DNA from: Salinarimonas sp046292825
GTDB lineage: Bacteria; Pseudomonadota; Alphaproteobacteria; Rhizobiales; Beijerinckiaceae
Assembly: GCF_046292825.1 (NCBI RefSeq)
Contig: NZ_JBKBQG010000002.1
Coordinates: forward strand, 62,001 to 126,000
Length of the DNA: 64,000 nt
Direction of reading: 5' to 3'
Positions within the stretch are counted from its first letter, which is position 1. Each line of letters opens with the position of its first letter. Shown piece after piece: positions 17,649 to 25,828 of this stretch. Made by a program: the position numbers and the translations under genes. Below the pieces are notes generated by a model that did no database searches, was not told where the DNA came from, and worked only from the letters and a program-made list of their open reading frames with translations.

Positions 17649-20549
17649 GTGCAGGCGAAGGGCCCGGCAGAGGCGGGGGTCGAGCGGTCCGAAGCAGGGC
17701 GCGGGGCGGCGAATCACGCGCGCGCCGCCAGCGCCCCGCCAGAGACCGACGCGCGGCCCGGTCGATCGCTCGTCTGGCATCTCGCGCTGTTCGCTTCCGC
17801 CCTCGTCGTTCCCGCCTTCCTCTTCATCGCGATCCTGATGGCCCAGGTCGCGAGCGGCGAGCGGGCGCGCTACGAGCGCACCGCGACGACCCGCGCCGTC
17901 GAAACGGCGGCGGCGATCGACGCCGAGCTCGCCGGCCTCGCCGCCGCCGCGCGCGCCTTCGCGACCGACCCCGCGCTGGCGGGCGGAGAACTCGACGCCT
18001 TCGCCGCGCGCGCCCGCGCCGTGCTGCGCCAGGACGAGGCGGACGTCGTCGTGACCGATTCCGACGGCCGCCGGCTCGTCGACACCCGCGCCGCCGCGCA
18101 GGCCGACGGCGCGACGCCCGATCCCGCCTTCGCCTGGGAGCGCCTCTCGCCGGGCGGCTCCCCGGTCTCCGACCTGATCGAGCCGCAGGCCGGCGAGCCG
18201 CTCGTCGCGGTGAGCGCGCGCGCGTCGATCGGCGAGGGCGTGCCGCTCCTCGTCTCGATCGCGATCCCCGCCCGGCGCGTGCTGCCCCCGATCGGCGACA
18301 CCGATTTCACGCATCTCGTCTACGACCGGCGCGGCCTCGCCGTGTCGAGCAGCCGCGATCACGAGCGCGTCGTCGGCGCGCGCGCAGAGCCGGGTCTCGG
18401 CGCGCTGACCGCCGCGGGCGCAGGCCATTTCACGAAGACCGACGCCCGAGGCGATCCGATGCTCGCCGGCCACGCCCGCACCGTGCTGTCGGACTGGACG
18501 GTGCTCGCGACGATCCCGCAGGCGAGCGCGCGGGCGCAGGGCACGCGGATGCTGCTCGCGCTCTCGGCCCTCGGCCTCGGGCTCTTCGCCATCGCGAGCG
18601 GGATGGCGATCGTCTTCGGCCGGCGCGCGGCGGACGCGATCGGGCGGCTCGAGACGATGGCGCGCGCGGTGGGGAGCGGGCGGCGGCCGGAGCCGCTGGT
18701 GTCGCGCGTGCGGGAGGCGAACGCGGTCGGCGACACGCTCGTCGCCGCCGCCGACGCGCTCGCGCTGCGCGCGGCCGAGCTCGGCGCGAGCGAGCGGCGC
18801 CTGCGCGTGGTGCTCGACAATCTGTTCGCGGTCGTCGCCGTGATGGAGGTCGACGGCACCCTCGTCGAGGTGAACCGCACCCCGTTGCGGGCGATGGGCC
18901 TCGCCCGCGGCGCGCTGATCGGGTGCCGCGCCTGGGAGGTGCCGCCCTTCTCCGAGGCGCCCGCGAGCGCCGCGCTCGTGATGCAGGCGGTCGAGCGCGC
19001 CCGCGAGGGCGTCTCCTCGCGCTTCGACCTCGACATCGCCCGCCCCGACGGCCGACGCATGGTCCTCGACGTGCAGGTGGCGGGTCTGCGCGACGAGCGC
19101 GGCGCGGTGCACCGGATCGTGGCCTCGGGCGTCGACGTCACCGCCCGCGAGCGGGCGACGGGGGATCTGCGCGAGAGCGAGGAGCGGCTGAGGCTCGCCG
19201 TCGCCGCCGGCCGCCTCGGCTCCTGGGAGGTCGATCTCGCGTCGGGCCGCTGCATCGTCTCGCCGCGCACCGCCGAGATCTTCGGCGTCGCCCCCGAGAC
19301 GCTCGGCCTGCACGCGGATTGGCTGCAATTCGTGCTGCCGGAGGACCGCGACGAGATCGCCTCCGCCTTCGAGGCCGCCATCGTCGGCGCGGCGCCCTAC
19401 CGGGTGGTGTATCGGCTGGTGCGGCCGAGCGGGGAGATCCGCTTCGTCGCCTCGCGCGCGCTCGTGCAGCGCGACGAGAGGGGGCGCGCCCGGCGCTTCA
19501 TCGGCGTGCATCTCGACGTAACCGACGAGCGCCGCGCGGAGGAGGAGCTGCGGCGCGCGGTCGACCTCCTGCGCATCATCGGCGAGACGACGCCCGATCC
19601 GATCTGGGTGCGCGACGGGCAAGGCCGGTTCGTCTTCGCCAATCCGGCGCTCGGCCGGCTCGTCGGCGCGGACGCGGAGGCCCTCGTCGGCGATATCGGC
19701 CGCGGGCCCGCCGCCGCCGAGGCGGGGCTCGCGGCCTTCGGCGCCGACATGGCCGTGATCGGCGAGGGCGTGCCGCGGGTCGTCGAGGAGGACGTCGTGC
19801 CGCCGGGCGAGCATCGCCGCACCTTCCTCGTCTCGAAGACGCCGATGCGCGACGCGCGCGGGCGCGTCACCGGTCTCGTCTGCGTGGCGAGCGACATCAC
19901 CGATCGCAAGCGGGCCGAAGAGCGCCAGGCGCTCATGGTCCGCGAACTCCACCATCGGGTGAAGAACTCGCTCGCGACCGTGCAGGCGATCGCGAACGCC
20001 ACCGCGCGTACCGCGACCGACGTCGCCGCCTTCCGCGAGGCCTTCAACGCGCGGATCATCTCGCTCGCGCGCACGCACACGCTGCTCACCGAGAACGCCT
20101 GGGGCGTGATCCGGCTGCGCGATCTCCTGGAGACGGAGCTCTCGCCCTACGCGCACGACGTCGAGGGGGCGCCGCGGGTGCGCATCGACGGTCCGGACCT
20201 CGCGCTGCCCTCCGACGTCGCGCTCTCGCTCGGGATGGCGATCCACGAGCTGACGACGAACGCGGCCAAATACGGCGCACTGTCGACGCCCACGGGCAGC
20301 CTGACCGTCGCCTGGGCGATCGATTCGCGCGCCGGGCGCCGCCTCCTGCGCTTCGACTGGACGGAGCGCGGCGGGCCTCCCGTGGGCGGGCCGCCGACGC
20401 GCCAGGGCTTCGGCACGCGCCTCCTGCGCCACATGCTCGGCGGCCAGCTCGAGGGGGAGATCGACATGCGCTTCGAGCGGGAGGGGGTGTCCTTCGCGCT
20501 CGCGATCCCCTTGGTCGAGCCAGCCCCGCCGAGCGAGCGCGCCGCTTGA
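17649..20549 (+). CDS. HWE-family sensor histidine kinase with extracellular Cache-type sensor and PAS repeats
   Basis: Membrane sensor kinase of about 966 residues. One transmembrane helix near residues 40-66, a periplasmic region of about 230 residues (Cache-like by position and length), a second helix at about 299-322, then two to three PAS/PAC domains. The kinase core has ELHHRVKNSLATVQAIA (His768/His769) and FDWTERGGPPV (the W-x-E of HWE kinases), with GFGTRLLRHML. HWE kinases are typical of Hyphomicrobiales and often act in light or general stress responses with atypical regulators. GTG at 17649 has a good Shine-Dalgarno; ATG at 17577 does not. No response regulator gene is adjacent, so its partner is elsewhere. 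Confidence 0.88.
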   Translation: MQAKGPAEAGVERSEAGRGAANHARAASAPPETDARPGRSLVWHLALFASALVVPAFLFIAILMAQVASGERARYERTATTRAVETAAAIDAELAGLAAAARAFATDPALAGGELDAFAARARAVLRQDEADVVVTDSDGRRLVDTRAAAQADGATPDPAFAWERLSPGGSPVSDLIEPQAGEPLVAVSARASIGEGVPLLVSIAIPARRVLPPIGDTDFTHLVYDRRGLAVSSSRDHERVVGARAEPGLGALTAAGAGHFTKTDARGDPMLAGHARTVLSDWTVLATIPQASARAQGTRMLLALSALGLGLFAIASGMAIVFGRRAADAIGRLETMARAVGSGRRPEPLVSRVREANAVGDTLVAAADALALRAAELGASERRLRVVLDNLFAVVAVMEVDGTLVEVNRTPLRAMGLARGALIGCRAWEVPPFSEAPASAALVMQAVERAREGVSSRFDLDIARPDGRRMVLDVQVAGLRDERGAVHRIVASGVDVTARERATGDLRESEERLRLAVAAGRLGSWEVDLASGRCIVSPRTAEIFGVAPETLGLHADWLQFVLPEDRDEIASAFEAAIVGAAPYRVVYRLVRPSGEIRFVASRALVQRDERGRARRFIGVHLDVTDERRAEEELRRAVDLLRIIGETTPDPIWVRDGQGRFVFANPALGRLVGADAEALVGDIGRGPAAAEAGLAAFGADMAVIGEGVPRVVEEDVVPPGEHRRTFLVSKTPMRDARGRVTGLVCVASDITDRKRAEERQALMVRELHHRVKNSLATVQAIANATARTATDVAAFREAFNARIISLARTHTLLTENAWGVIRLRDLLETELSPYAHDVEGAPRVRIDGPDLALPSDVALSLGMAIHELTTNAAKYGALSTPTGSLTVAWAIDSRAGRRLLRFDWTERGGPPVGGPPTRQGFGTRLLRHMLGGQLEGEIDMRFEREGVSFALAIPLVEPAPPSERAA

Positions 20550-20568
20550 GGGCGAACCCCCGACGCGA

Positions 20569-20601
20569 GAGCGCCCGGCCCGCAGGGCGGACCGGGCGCT
20601 C
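20569..20601. terminator. Terminator-like stem-loop between convergent genes
   Basis: Inverted repeat GAGCGCCCGG (20569-20578) and CCGGGCGCTC (20592-20601), just after the HWE kinase stop and before the stop of the oppositely oriented SH3b-I78 gene. The U tract is weak, but the position and GC-rich stem suit a bidirectional terminator. Confidence 0.65.
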
Positions 20602-20625
20602 GGTCTTCGCGACCGGCCGATCGGA

Positions 20626-21249
20626 TCAACGGCACTCGACGTCGACGACGATCCGGCGACGGTCGACCGAGACCGTCAGGCGATCGGGCCGGAACTCCTG
20701 CGTATAGAAGCGGCCCGGCTCCTCGACGCGCAGCGTGCGCGCCCGCGAGGCGTCGAGCGCCTGCTCGAGCCGGCTGTCGGTCGCGCGGCGGCCGATGATG
20801 AACTCCGCCCGATCCGCCCGGCAGCGCCCGGCGCGATCACGGCCGCGACCCCAATCGCGCTCGCGCTCCAGGCCCGGCGGCGTGAAGCCGGGGATCGGGA
20901 TCGGAATGGGGATCGGCACGGCGCGCGGCGGCTCGGGGCGGACCGCCTGGCCGGTGGCGAGGAAATTCGCGCTCGCCCAGCCGACGCGCCCGCGGAAATC
21001 GACTTGGCACCACGTGCCGCGGCAATCGAGAATGTCGACGCGCGAGCCCCGCGGCATCGAGAGGATGACGGCGAAATTCGTGCCGGGGCCCGTACGCAGG
21101 TTCAGATCGCTCGTCACCGTCGCCGGCTGCGCGGCCGCGGCGGCGATGCCGAGGAACAGAGCGCCGACGACGACGATCGCCCGGCGGGCGAGACCCGTGA
21201 CGGCGTCTCTCAGGACGGCTCTCGGGAGGGCAGTTGCGAGTCCTGTCAT
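20626..21249 (-). CDS. Secreted SH3b domain protein with C-terminal I78-type peptidase inhibitor domain
   Basis: About 207 residues. A signal peptide (hydrophobic stretch around VVVGALFLGIAAAAAQ) is followed by a bacterial SH3 domain (LNLRTGPGTNFAVILSMPRG, then WCQVDFRGRVGWASANFL). After a Pro/Ile-rich linker comes a C-terminal segment from about residue 145 that matches the pattern of I78 inhibitors: a leading Cys-Arg-Ala-Asp, IGRRATD, RTLRVEEPG, the FRPDRLTVSVD core and a final Cys. The two cysteines would form a disulfide. The start at 21249 follows GAGGAGGT. The protein is probably envelope-targeted by SH3b, shielding the cell wall or surface from proteases (inference). The I78 call is by eye. 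Confidence 0.75.
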   Translation of the reverse strand: MTGLATALPRAVLRDAVTGLARRAIVVVGALFLGIAAAAAQPATVTSDLNLRTGPGTNFAVILSMPRGSRVDILDCRGTWCQVDFRGRVGWASANFLATGQAVRPEPPRAVPIPIPIPIPGFTPPGLERERDWGRGRDRAGRCRADRAEFIIGRRATDSRLEQALDASRARTLRVEEPGRFYTQEFRPDRLTVSVDRRRIVVDVECR

Positions 21250-21509
21250 GATGACCTCCTCACTCGCGTTACGGATGGCGACGCGTGGATGGCGTCGCCC
21301 GTTTCGGGGGCGCAACGCCGGACCGGGCAGGTAGTTGCCGCCGGTTCCGTCCTTGCGCCTCGTCCGTTCGTGTGGACCATGTCACCTGACCCGCACGTGA
21401 ACGGCGCTCCGCCGTTTCCTCGGGGCTCGGCTTGGGCTAGATCTCGGGCAGGATCCGGAGCCGGGCGGCGCGTCGACCGCTCGCCCTCCAGTGAGCGAGG
21501 AAACAGGCC

Positions 21510-22139
21510 ATGCAGGGCGTCACCGTCGTCGATCACCCGCTCGTCCAGCACAAGCTTAGCCTGATGCGCGACAAGACGCGCTCCACGAAGGGCTTTCGGC
21601 AATTGCTGAACGAGATCGGGATGCTGCTCTGCTACGAGGTCACGCGCGACCTGCCGATCGAGCACGTCGAGATCGAGACGCCGCTCGCGCCGATGAAGGC
21701 GCCGCAGATCGCCGGCAAGAAGCTCGTCTTCGCGCCGATCCTGCGGGCGGGCGTCGGGTTTCTCGACGGCATGCTCGAACTCGTGCCCTCCGCCCGCGTG
21801 GCCCATATCGGCCTCTATCGCGATCCGGAGACGCTGCAGGCGGTCGAATATTACTTCAAGGCGCCTTCCGACCTCGCCGACCGGTTGATCATGGTGCTCG
21901 ATCCGATGCTGGCGACCGCCAATTCCGCGGTGGCCGCGATCGAGCGCCTCAAGCAGCGCGGCGCGCGCGACCTGCGCTTCGTCTGCCTGCTCGCCGCGCC
22001 GGAGGGGATCGCGCGCCTGCACGAGGCGCATCCCGACGTCCGGATCTGGACGGCCGCGGTCGACGAGCGCCTCAACGACCACGGCTACATCGTGCCGGGT
22101 CTCGGCGACGCTGGCGACAGGATGTTCGGGACGCGGTGA
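21510..22139 (+). CDS. upp: Uracil phosphoribosyltransferase
   Basis: Pyrimidine salvage enzyme converting uracil and PRPP to UMP. 209 residues, the usual length. The sequence is a textbook Upp: LVQHKLSLMRDKTRSTKGFR at the N-terminus, PILRAGVGFLDGML, the PRPP-binding DPMLATANSA and the uracil-site GDAGDRMFGT at the C-terminus. The DPMLATG motif of E. coli has Ala-Asn here, a tolerated change. GAGGAAAC lies before the ATG. The gene stands alone, convergent with the tadF-like gene eleven bases away. Confidence 0.97.
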   Translation: MQGVTVVDHPLVQHKLSLMRDKTRSTKGFRQLLNEIGMLLCYEVTRDLPIEHVEIETPLAPMKAPQIAGKKLVFAPILRAGVGFLDGMLELVPSARVAHIGLYRDPETLQAVEYYFKAPSDLADRLIMVLDPMLATANSAVAAIERLKQRGARDLRFVCLLAAPEGIARLHEAHPDVRIWTAAVDERLNDHGYIVPGLGDAGDRMFGTR

Positions 22140-22150
22140 GGCTCGGCCCC

Positions 22151-22768
22151 TCAGGTGGGGCAGGCGAGCGTCTCGAAGGTCACCTGCGGCGCGTTCCGCA
22201 CCGGCCAGGCGGTCCGCTCCGAGAGCGTGATCTCGCCCACGACGCCGCTGCCGACGGAGGGGCGATAGGGCGCGAACACCTCGGCCACGATGAAGGAGCT
22301 GCCGGGGTGATCGAAACCGGTGGGAACGGGCATCGGGTCGCCGGCCCGGTGCGCCAAGCGCGTGGAGCCCGCGACCGGACGCGTCCTGCTCCAGCACACC
22401 CGGCCGACGATCGCGTTCTCCGAATTGCGGCTGACGAACACGCTGGTCACGACGATCTCGACGTTGCGATGCTCGAACGGCACCATGACGGCGGTCGCCG
22501 CATCGAAGATCTCGCCGAGGCGGCGCGCGTCGGTCGTGGTCTCGCGGCCGACGAGGTCGGCGACGGTGCGCGAGAGGATCGTCACCTTGCGATCGAGGTT
22601 GAGCGCGACGGTCACCTCGACCATGCCGAACCACAGGAGAAGCATGACCGGGAGCACGAGCGCGAACTCGATCGCGGCGACCCCCGATCGCGCGCGCCGG
22701 AAGCGGGCGAGGCAGGCGGGCAGCCGCGCGCGGCGCTCGCGTCGGGAGGGGGCGTGCGCGGACGACAT
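22151..22768 (-). CDS. TadE/TadF-family pseudopilin-like protein (second of pair)
   Basis: About 205 residues. A short basic N-terminus is followed by the TadE motif GVAAIEFALVLPVMLLLWFG, a prepilin-peptidase-type site and hydrophobic helix, then a periplasmic domain with a single cysteine-containing C-terminus. TadE/TadF minor pseudopilins are processed by CpaA and help assemble the Flp pilus. The start at 22768 has a strong GAGGAGGAG site, 11 bases after the stop of the preceding TadE-like gene, so they form an operon. I call it TadF-like only by order; the families are hard to separate by eye. Confidence 0.83.
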   Translation of the reverse strand: MSSAHAPSRRERRARLPACLARFRRARSGVAAIEFALVLPVMLLLWFGMVEVTVALNLDRKVTILSRTVADLVGRETTTDARRLGEIFDAATAVMVPFEHRNVEIVVTSVFVSRNSENAIVGRVCWSRTRPVAGSTRLAHRAGDPMPVPTGFDHPGSSFIVAEVFAPYRPSVGSGVVGEITLSERTAWPVRNAPQVTFETLACPT

Positions 22769-22779
22769 CGGTCTCCTCC

Positions 22780-23385
22780 TCAGAACGGCTCGTTGCGGAA
22801 CGCGGCGGAGGCGACGATCAGGCGCCCGTTGCTGCGCGGCCGATCCGTGACGCCGGCGAGCGCCGCGCCGAAGGATTCCATGAAGAACATCGGATAGAGC
22901 AGCGCCGCGCGCACGATCACGATCTCGCCGGTCCGCGTCCGCTCGACCCGCGACTCCGCAGGATCGAGATTGCCGTCTTCGTCGAGGATCACACCGAAAT
23001 TCGCGGTGAAGGCCTCGACCTCCCGCACGGTCACCTGGAGCGTCCTGCGGCAATCGACGAGCGCGACGACACGGCTGCAGACCAGCTCCCGGAAGGCGGC
23101 CGCGCGCACCTCGGGCGAGGAGTTCCCATGCAGCTGCTCGAATTGGCCGGTATAGATCTGGCGCGCGGAATCGGCGACGGCCGTCTCCAGCACCTGCGTC
23201 GTCCAGAAGACGAGCGCAGTCTCGATGATGGCGAACAGAAGCGCGAAGAACGGCAGCGCGACGAAGGCGAACTCGATCGCGGTGGCGCCCTCGCGGGCGC
23301 GCCAGAAGCGGAAGACGAGGCGCCGCACCCGGCGCGGAGGGCGCGTGGCGGGGGACGGCACGGGTGACGAGCACGGCGGCTGCAC
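22780..23385 (-). CDS. TadE/TadG-family pilus assembly protein (first of pair)
   Basis: 201 residues with the N-terminal motif GATAIEFAFVALPFFALLFA, the characteristic TadE membrane segment with its Glu near the start of the helix. The periplasmic remainder has two cysteines (in LVCSRVVALVDCRR) that could form a disulfide. It precedes the TadF-like gene in the same operon. A 220-bp gap without visible genes separates it from the pilN-like gene upstream. Part of the Tad (tight adherence) pilus locus. Confidence 0.85.
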   Translation of the reverse strand: MQPPCSSPVPSPATRPPRRVRRLVFRFWRAREGATAIEFAFVALPFFALLFAIIETALVFWTTQVLETAVADSARQIYTGQFEQLHGNSSPEVRAAAFRELVCSRVVALVDCRRTLQVTVREVEAFTANFGVILDEDGNLDPAESRVERTRTGEIVIVRAALLYPMFFMESFGAALAGVTDRPRSNGRLIVASAAFRNEPF

Positions 23386-23605
23386 GGGTCGACCTCGACG
23401 TCAGCTGGTGGCCGGAACGGCATTCGGCCTCATCCGATCGATCGAATTCTAACCGATGGACTCTTTCGCCTTGGTTGCCGCGATCGTCGAAAGTCGGGGC
23501 TCTTGTGCGCCGATGACACGAATCGTCCCTGTCGCCTCGCGTGCGCGCGCGATTCCCTAGATTTCCGGGAGAGGGCGTCGAGAGGGCGGCAGCGACGCTC
23601 GCCCG

Positions 23606-24202
23606 TCAGCGGCCCTGCGTGGCGAGGTTGTTGCGGTTCGTCGCCTGGTTCCCGACGGCGCCGAAGAACTGCTCGGAATCGCCCAGGCGCAACGCGGGTT
23701 GGCAATTGGGCGTGCAGCTGTAGGTCTCGCGCGCGAGCCCGCGCTGGACGACGACGACCGAATCCGTCGGCGCCTGCACGCTGACCATGCTCTCCGCGAG
23801 GAGGAGGCCCTGCCCGTCGAGCGCGATGAGGTTCGTCGCGCCGTAGCTCTTGCCGGTGATCACGACGATGCCGTTGCGCTGCACGGTCACGTCCGCGATG
23901 AACGGATTGCCGACGATCACCGTCTGGGTGCGCTCCGGCAGCCGGATCACCTTCGCGTGATCGAGGAGCACCGTGAGCATCTCCTGCGAGGGCGCGGCGG
24001 GCGGCGGCGGCGCCTCGCCCGCGAGGCGCGCCTCGAGCTCCGGGGTGAGCGCGACGATCCGCGGCGCGGGGGTCGCGGCCTCCTCGACGACCGCTTCGCC
24101 GCCCAGATCGGCGGCGATCCGCTCGTCCTGCGCGAGCGAGGGCGTCGTCACGAGGGCGAGAGCGGCGAGCGCCGTCGTCGTGGCAATGGTGATGATGCGC
24201 AT
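23606..24202 (-). CDS. Pilus assembly protein with secretin N-terminal (T2SS-T3SS_pil_N) domain
   Basis: About 198 residues. A signal peptide (LAALALVTTPSLAQ) and a variable Ala/Pro/Glu-rich segment are followed by a domain whose pattern (KVIRLPERTQTVIVGNPFIA, then GIVVITGKSYGATNLIALD) closely resembles the N-terminal domain of CpaC. It therefore looks like a stand-alone copy of the domain seen in the secretin encoded at 26626. The C-terminal 50 residues have a Cys pair in SCTPNCQ. The start at 24202 follows GGAGAGGA. Divergent from flp1 and upstream of the two tadE-type genes; probably a periplasmic partner of the secretin. Confidence 0.8.
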   Translation of the reverse strand: MRIITIATTTALAALALVTTPSLAQDERIAADLGGEAVVEEAATPAPRIVALTPELEARLAGEAPPPPAAPSQEMLTVLLDHAKVIRLPERTQTVIVGNPFIADVTVQRNGIVVITGKSYGATNLIALDGQGLLLAESMVSVQAPTDSVVVVQRGLARETYSCTPNCQPALRLGDSEQFFGAVGNQATNRNNLATQGR

Positions 24203-24680
24203 CCCTGTCGTCCTCTCCGGCACCCGCGAAAGACCGGCTGCAGCGCGCCGACACGATCTCCACCGCATCGCGCACCGCGCCAGCACAGCCGAAAATGGTG
24301 AATAAATCTTGAACTTCGCCATTCGCACTCGTCTTCAATCGAGCGGGCATCGTGAACCCGCGCCGACATGCCGTGCTGGTCTCGCGCGCTCGTCATTCTG
24401 CGACAGCAGCGACTGCAAGAAACAGGGTGTTGAGCCCTCGTTCACCAACAAGTACCTTCACGTTCTCACTTCGGCACAGAAATTTACGTAGTGTTTCCCC
24501 GGTGAAACAGGCAGAATGAAAGATTAACCATCCGCGTTATTGTCCGTTCCGGACGCGAAATCATTCCAAAATTTAACCGGTTCGCAACCGGTGCCGGCCT
24601 AGGTTCATCCCATCGCCGCCCGGCACCGGAAGCAGAACAGCCGGTCGGTGCGCGTCGAAGGGAAAGACAGGAGCATTCCG
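24203..24680. promoter_or_regulatory. Divergent regulatory region of the two Tad operons
   Basis: A 478-bp noncoding region, distinctly AT-rich at 24460-24580 compared with the window. It contains a perfect inverted repeat ACCGGTT-CGC-AACCGGT at 24576-24592. A second 8-bp repeat lies in the flp1 leader (GGTGCCGG at 24590-24597 with CCGGCACC at 24620-24627). TTAACC half sites occur at about 24524 and 24574, but no complete CtrA box was found here. Expected to drive flp1 strongly. Confidence 0.55.
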
Positions 24681-24875
24681 ATGCAGAACCTCTTCAATCG
24701 TTTCGTCAAGGACGAGTCCGGTGCCACCGCGATCGAGTACGGCCTGATCGCCGCCATCATGGCGGTTCTCCTGCTCGCCGCCTTCTCGTTCCTCGACGGT
24801 CCGCTGCAGGCCGCCTTCCAGAACATCGGCAACCAGCTGACGAACGCCGGCACCGCCGCGACGATCAACAACTGA
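24681..24875 (+). CDS. Flp/Fap-type pilin (major candidate)
   Basis: A 64-residue prepilin, the building block of the Flp pilus fibre. The leader NLFNRFVKDESG is cut by CpaA at the Gly before ATAIEYGLIAAIMAVLLLAA, the Flp motif with the conserved Glu-Tyr at mature positions 5-6. The start at 24681 is chosen over the ATG at 24648 because ACAGGAG precedes it and leader length is normal. A strong hairpin follows the stop, as is usual for an abundant pilin mRNA. The first of two tandem pilin genes. Confidence 0.92.
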   Translation: MQNLFNRFVKDESGATAIEYGLIAAIMAVLLLAAFSFLDGPLQAAFQNIGNQLTNAGTAATINN

Positions 24876-24883
24876 TCCCCGCT

Positions 24884-24911
24884 CGGCGCCCGGGTCGTCT
24901 CCCGGGCGCCG
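24884..24911 (+). terminator. Hairpin after flp1 (attenuator or stabiliser)
   Basis: Perfect 11-bp stem CGGCGCCCGGG / CCCGGGCGCCG with the six-base loop TCGTCT, nine bases after the flp1 stop. No U tract follows, so partial termination or 3'-end protection is more likely than full termination. Confidence 0.7.
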
Positions 24912-24950
24912 GCCGGCCCGTCGCGGTCGCGAACAGAGGGAGCTCGGAGG

Positions 24951-25142
24951 ATGCTGAGACGCTTTCGCCGATGCCGCCGCGGCGCGACCGCGATCGAGTA
25001 CGGACTCGTCGCCGCCATCATGGCGCTCATCATCCTCGGCGCGTTCCCGCCCCTGAAGGAAGCCTTCGAGCCCGCCTTCGAGGCGATCGGCGACTATCTG
25101 ACCGAGCGCTCGGAGCGCATCGCCGAGAACGGGATCCAATAA
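24951..25142 (+). CDS. Second Flp-type pilin
   Basis: 63 residues; a short Arg-rich leader (LRRFRRCRR) precedes GATAIEYGLVAAIMALIILG, so the processing site and the Glu-Tyr pair are intact. The C-terminal half is more acidic and longer than in the first pilin (ending NGIQ). It has its own GGAGGATG context around the start and is flanked by hairpins on both sides. It may be a minor or alternative pilin; the relation to flp1 is a tandem duplication with divergence. Confidence 0.88.
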   Translation: MLRRFRRCRRGATAIEYGLVAAIMALIILGAFPPLKEAFEPAFEAIGDYLTERSERIAENGIQ

Positions 25143-25159
25143 CGCCGTCTCGCCGCCGT

Positions 25160-25177
25160 GTCCGGCGCGCGCCGGAC
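25160..25177 (+). terminator. Hairpin after flp2
   Basis: Self-complementary GTCCGGC-GCGC-GCCGGAC, 17 bases after the second pilin stop and before cpaA. No T run. A likely mRNA-processing or attenuation signal between pilin and assembly genes. Confidence 0.6.
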
Positions 25178-25201
25178 GGCCTTCATCGAAAGGACGATCG
25201 C

Positions 25202-25717
25202 ATGCTCGTGCTCGTGTCGACCGCGGCGCTCGGCGCCTGCGCGATCCTCCTGATCTACGCCGCACTCCACGATCTTCTCACCTACACGATCCCCAACCGC
25301 GTGAGCCTCGCGCTCGTCGCGGCTTTCGCCGTCTACGCGCTGTCATCGGGGCTCGCGCTCGACGCGATCGGCTGGCACCTCGCCGCCGGAGCGACTGCGC
25401 TCGCCGTCGGCTTCGGCCTCTTCGCCGCACGGCTGATCGGCGGCGGCGACGCGAAGCTCGCGGCCGCAATCGCGCTGTGGATCGGCTGGAGCCACCTTTT
25501 GACCTTCGCGGTGGCGGCCGGCCTCGCCGGCGGAGCGCTCACCCTCGCGATCGTGGCCCTGCGCGCCCTGCCGGTGCCGATCACGATCGGCGGGTGGACG
25601 TGGCTCGACAAGCTCCAGGACAAGAGGAGCGGCGTCCCCTACGGCATCGCGCTCTCGGCCGGTGCCCTGTTCGTTCTGCCGCAGACGCCGGTCTGGACGG
25701 CGATTTTCGGCGGCTGA
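25202..25717 (+). CDS. cpaA: Tad-type prepilin peptidase (A24 family)
   Basis: Inner-membrane aspartyl protease that removes the leader from Flp pilins and pseudopilins. 171 residues with about five hydrophobic segments and the two conserved motifs: the first Asp in AALHDLLTYTIPN (residues about 21-33) and the GxGD-type Asp in IGGGDAKLAAA (about 80-90). No methylase domain, as expected of the short Tad version. It follows the second pilin, with its ATG 59 bases after the pilin stop. Confidence 0.92.
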   Translation: MLVLVSTAALGACAILLIYAALHDLLTYTIPNRVSLALVAAFAVYALSSGLALDAIGWHLAAGATALAVGFGLFAARLIGGGDAKLAAAIALWIGWSHLLTFAVAAGLAGGALTLAIVALRALPVPITIGGWTWLDKLQDKRSGVPYGIALSAGALFVLPQTPVWTAIFGG

Positions 25718-25758
25718 AGGACGCAGCCGCGATCACCGTCGCGATCCATTAGCTTCGA

Positions 25759-25774
25759 TTAACCATAAGTTGAC
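25759..25774 (+). promoter_or_regulatory. CtrA-like box upstream of cpaB
   Basis: TTAA-CCATAAG-TTGAC: two half sites spaced by seven bases, one mismatch from the CtrA consensus TTAA-N7-TTAAC. It lies 55 bases upstream of the cpaB ATG in a locally AT-rich gap. CtrA control of Tad pilus genes is established in Caulobacter; here it is an inference from one site. Confidence 0.5.
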
Positions 25775-25828
25775 GATTCGCTGGTGAAGTCTAGCCACCC
25801 GGAAACGTGGCGTTCGGACTTCGGAACC

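Noticed and set aside
22136..22897. Plus-strand frame continuing after upp across the tadF-like gene
   Set aside because: The minus strand encodes two clear TadE-type proteins with Shine-Dalgarno sites; the plus frame has no motif.
24500..24545. CtrA box upstream of flp1
   Set aside because: Only isolated TTAACC half sites occur; no second half at the right spacing.
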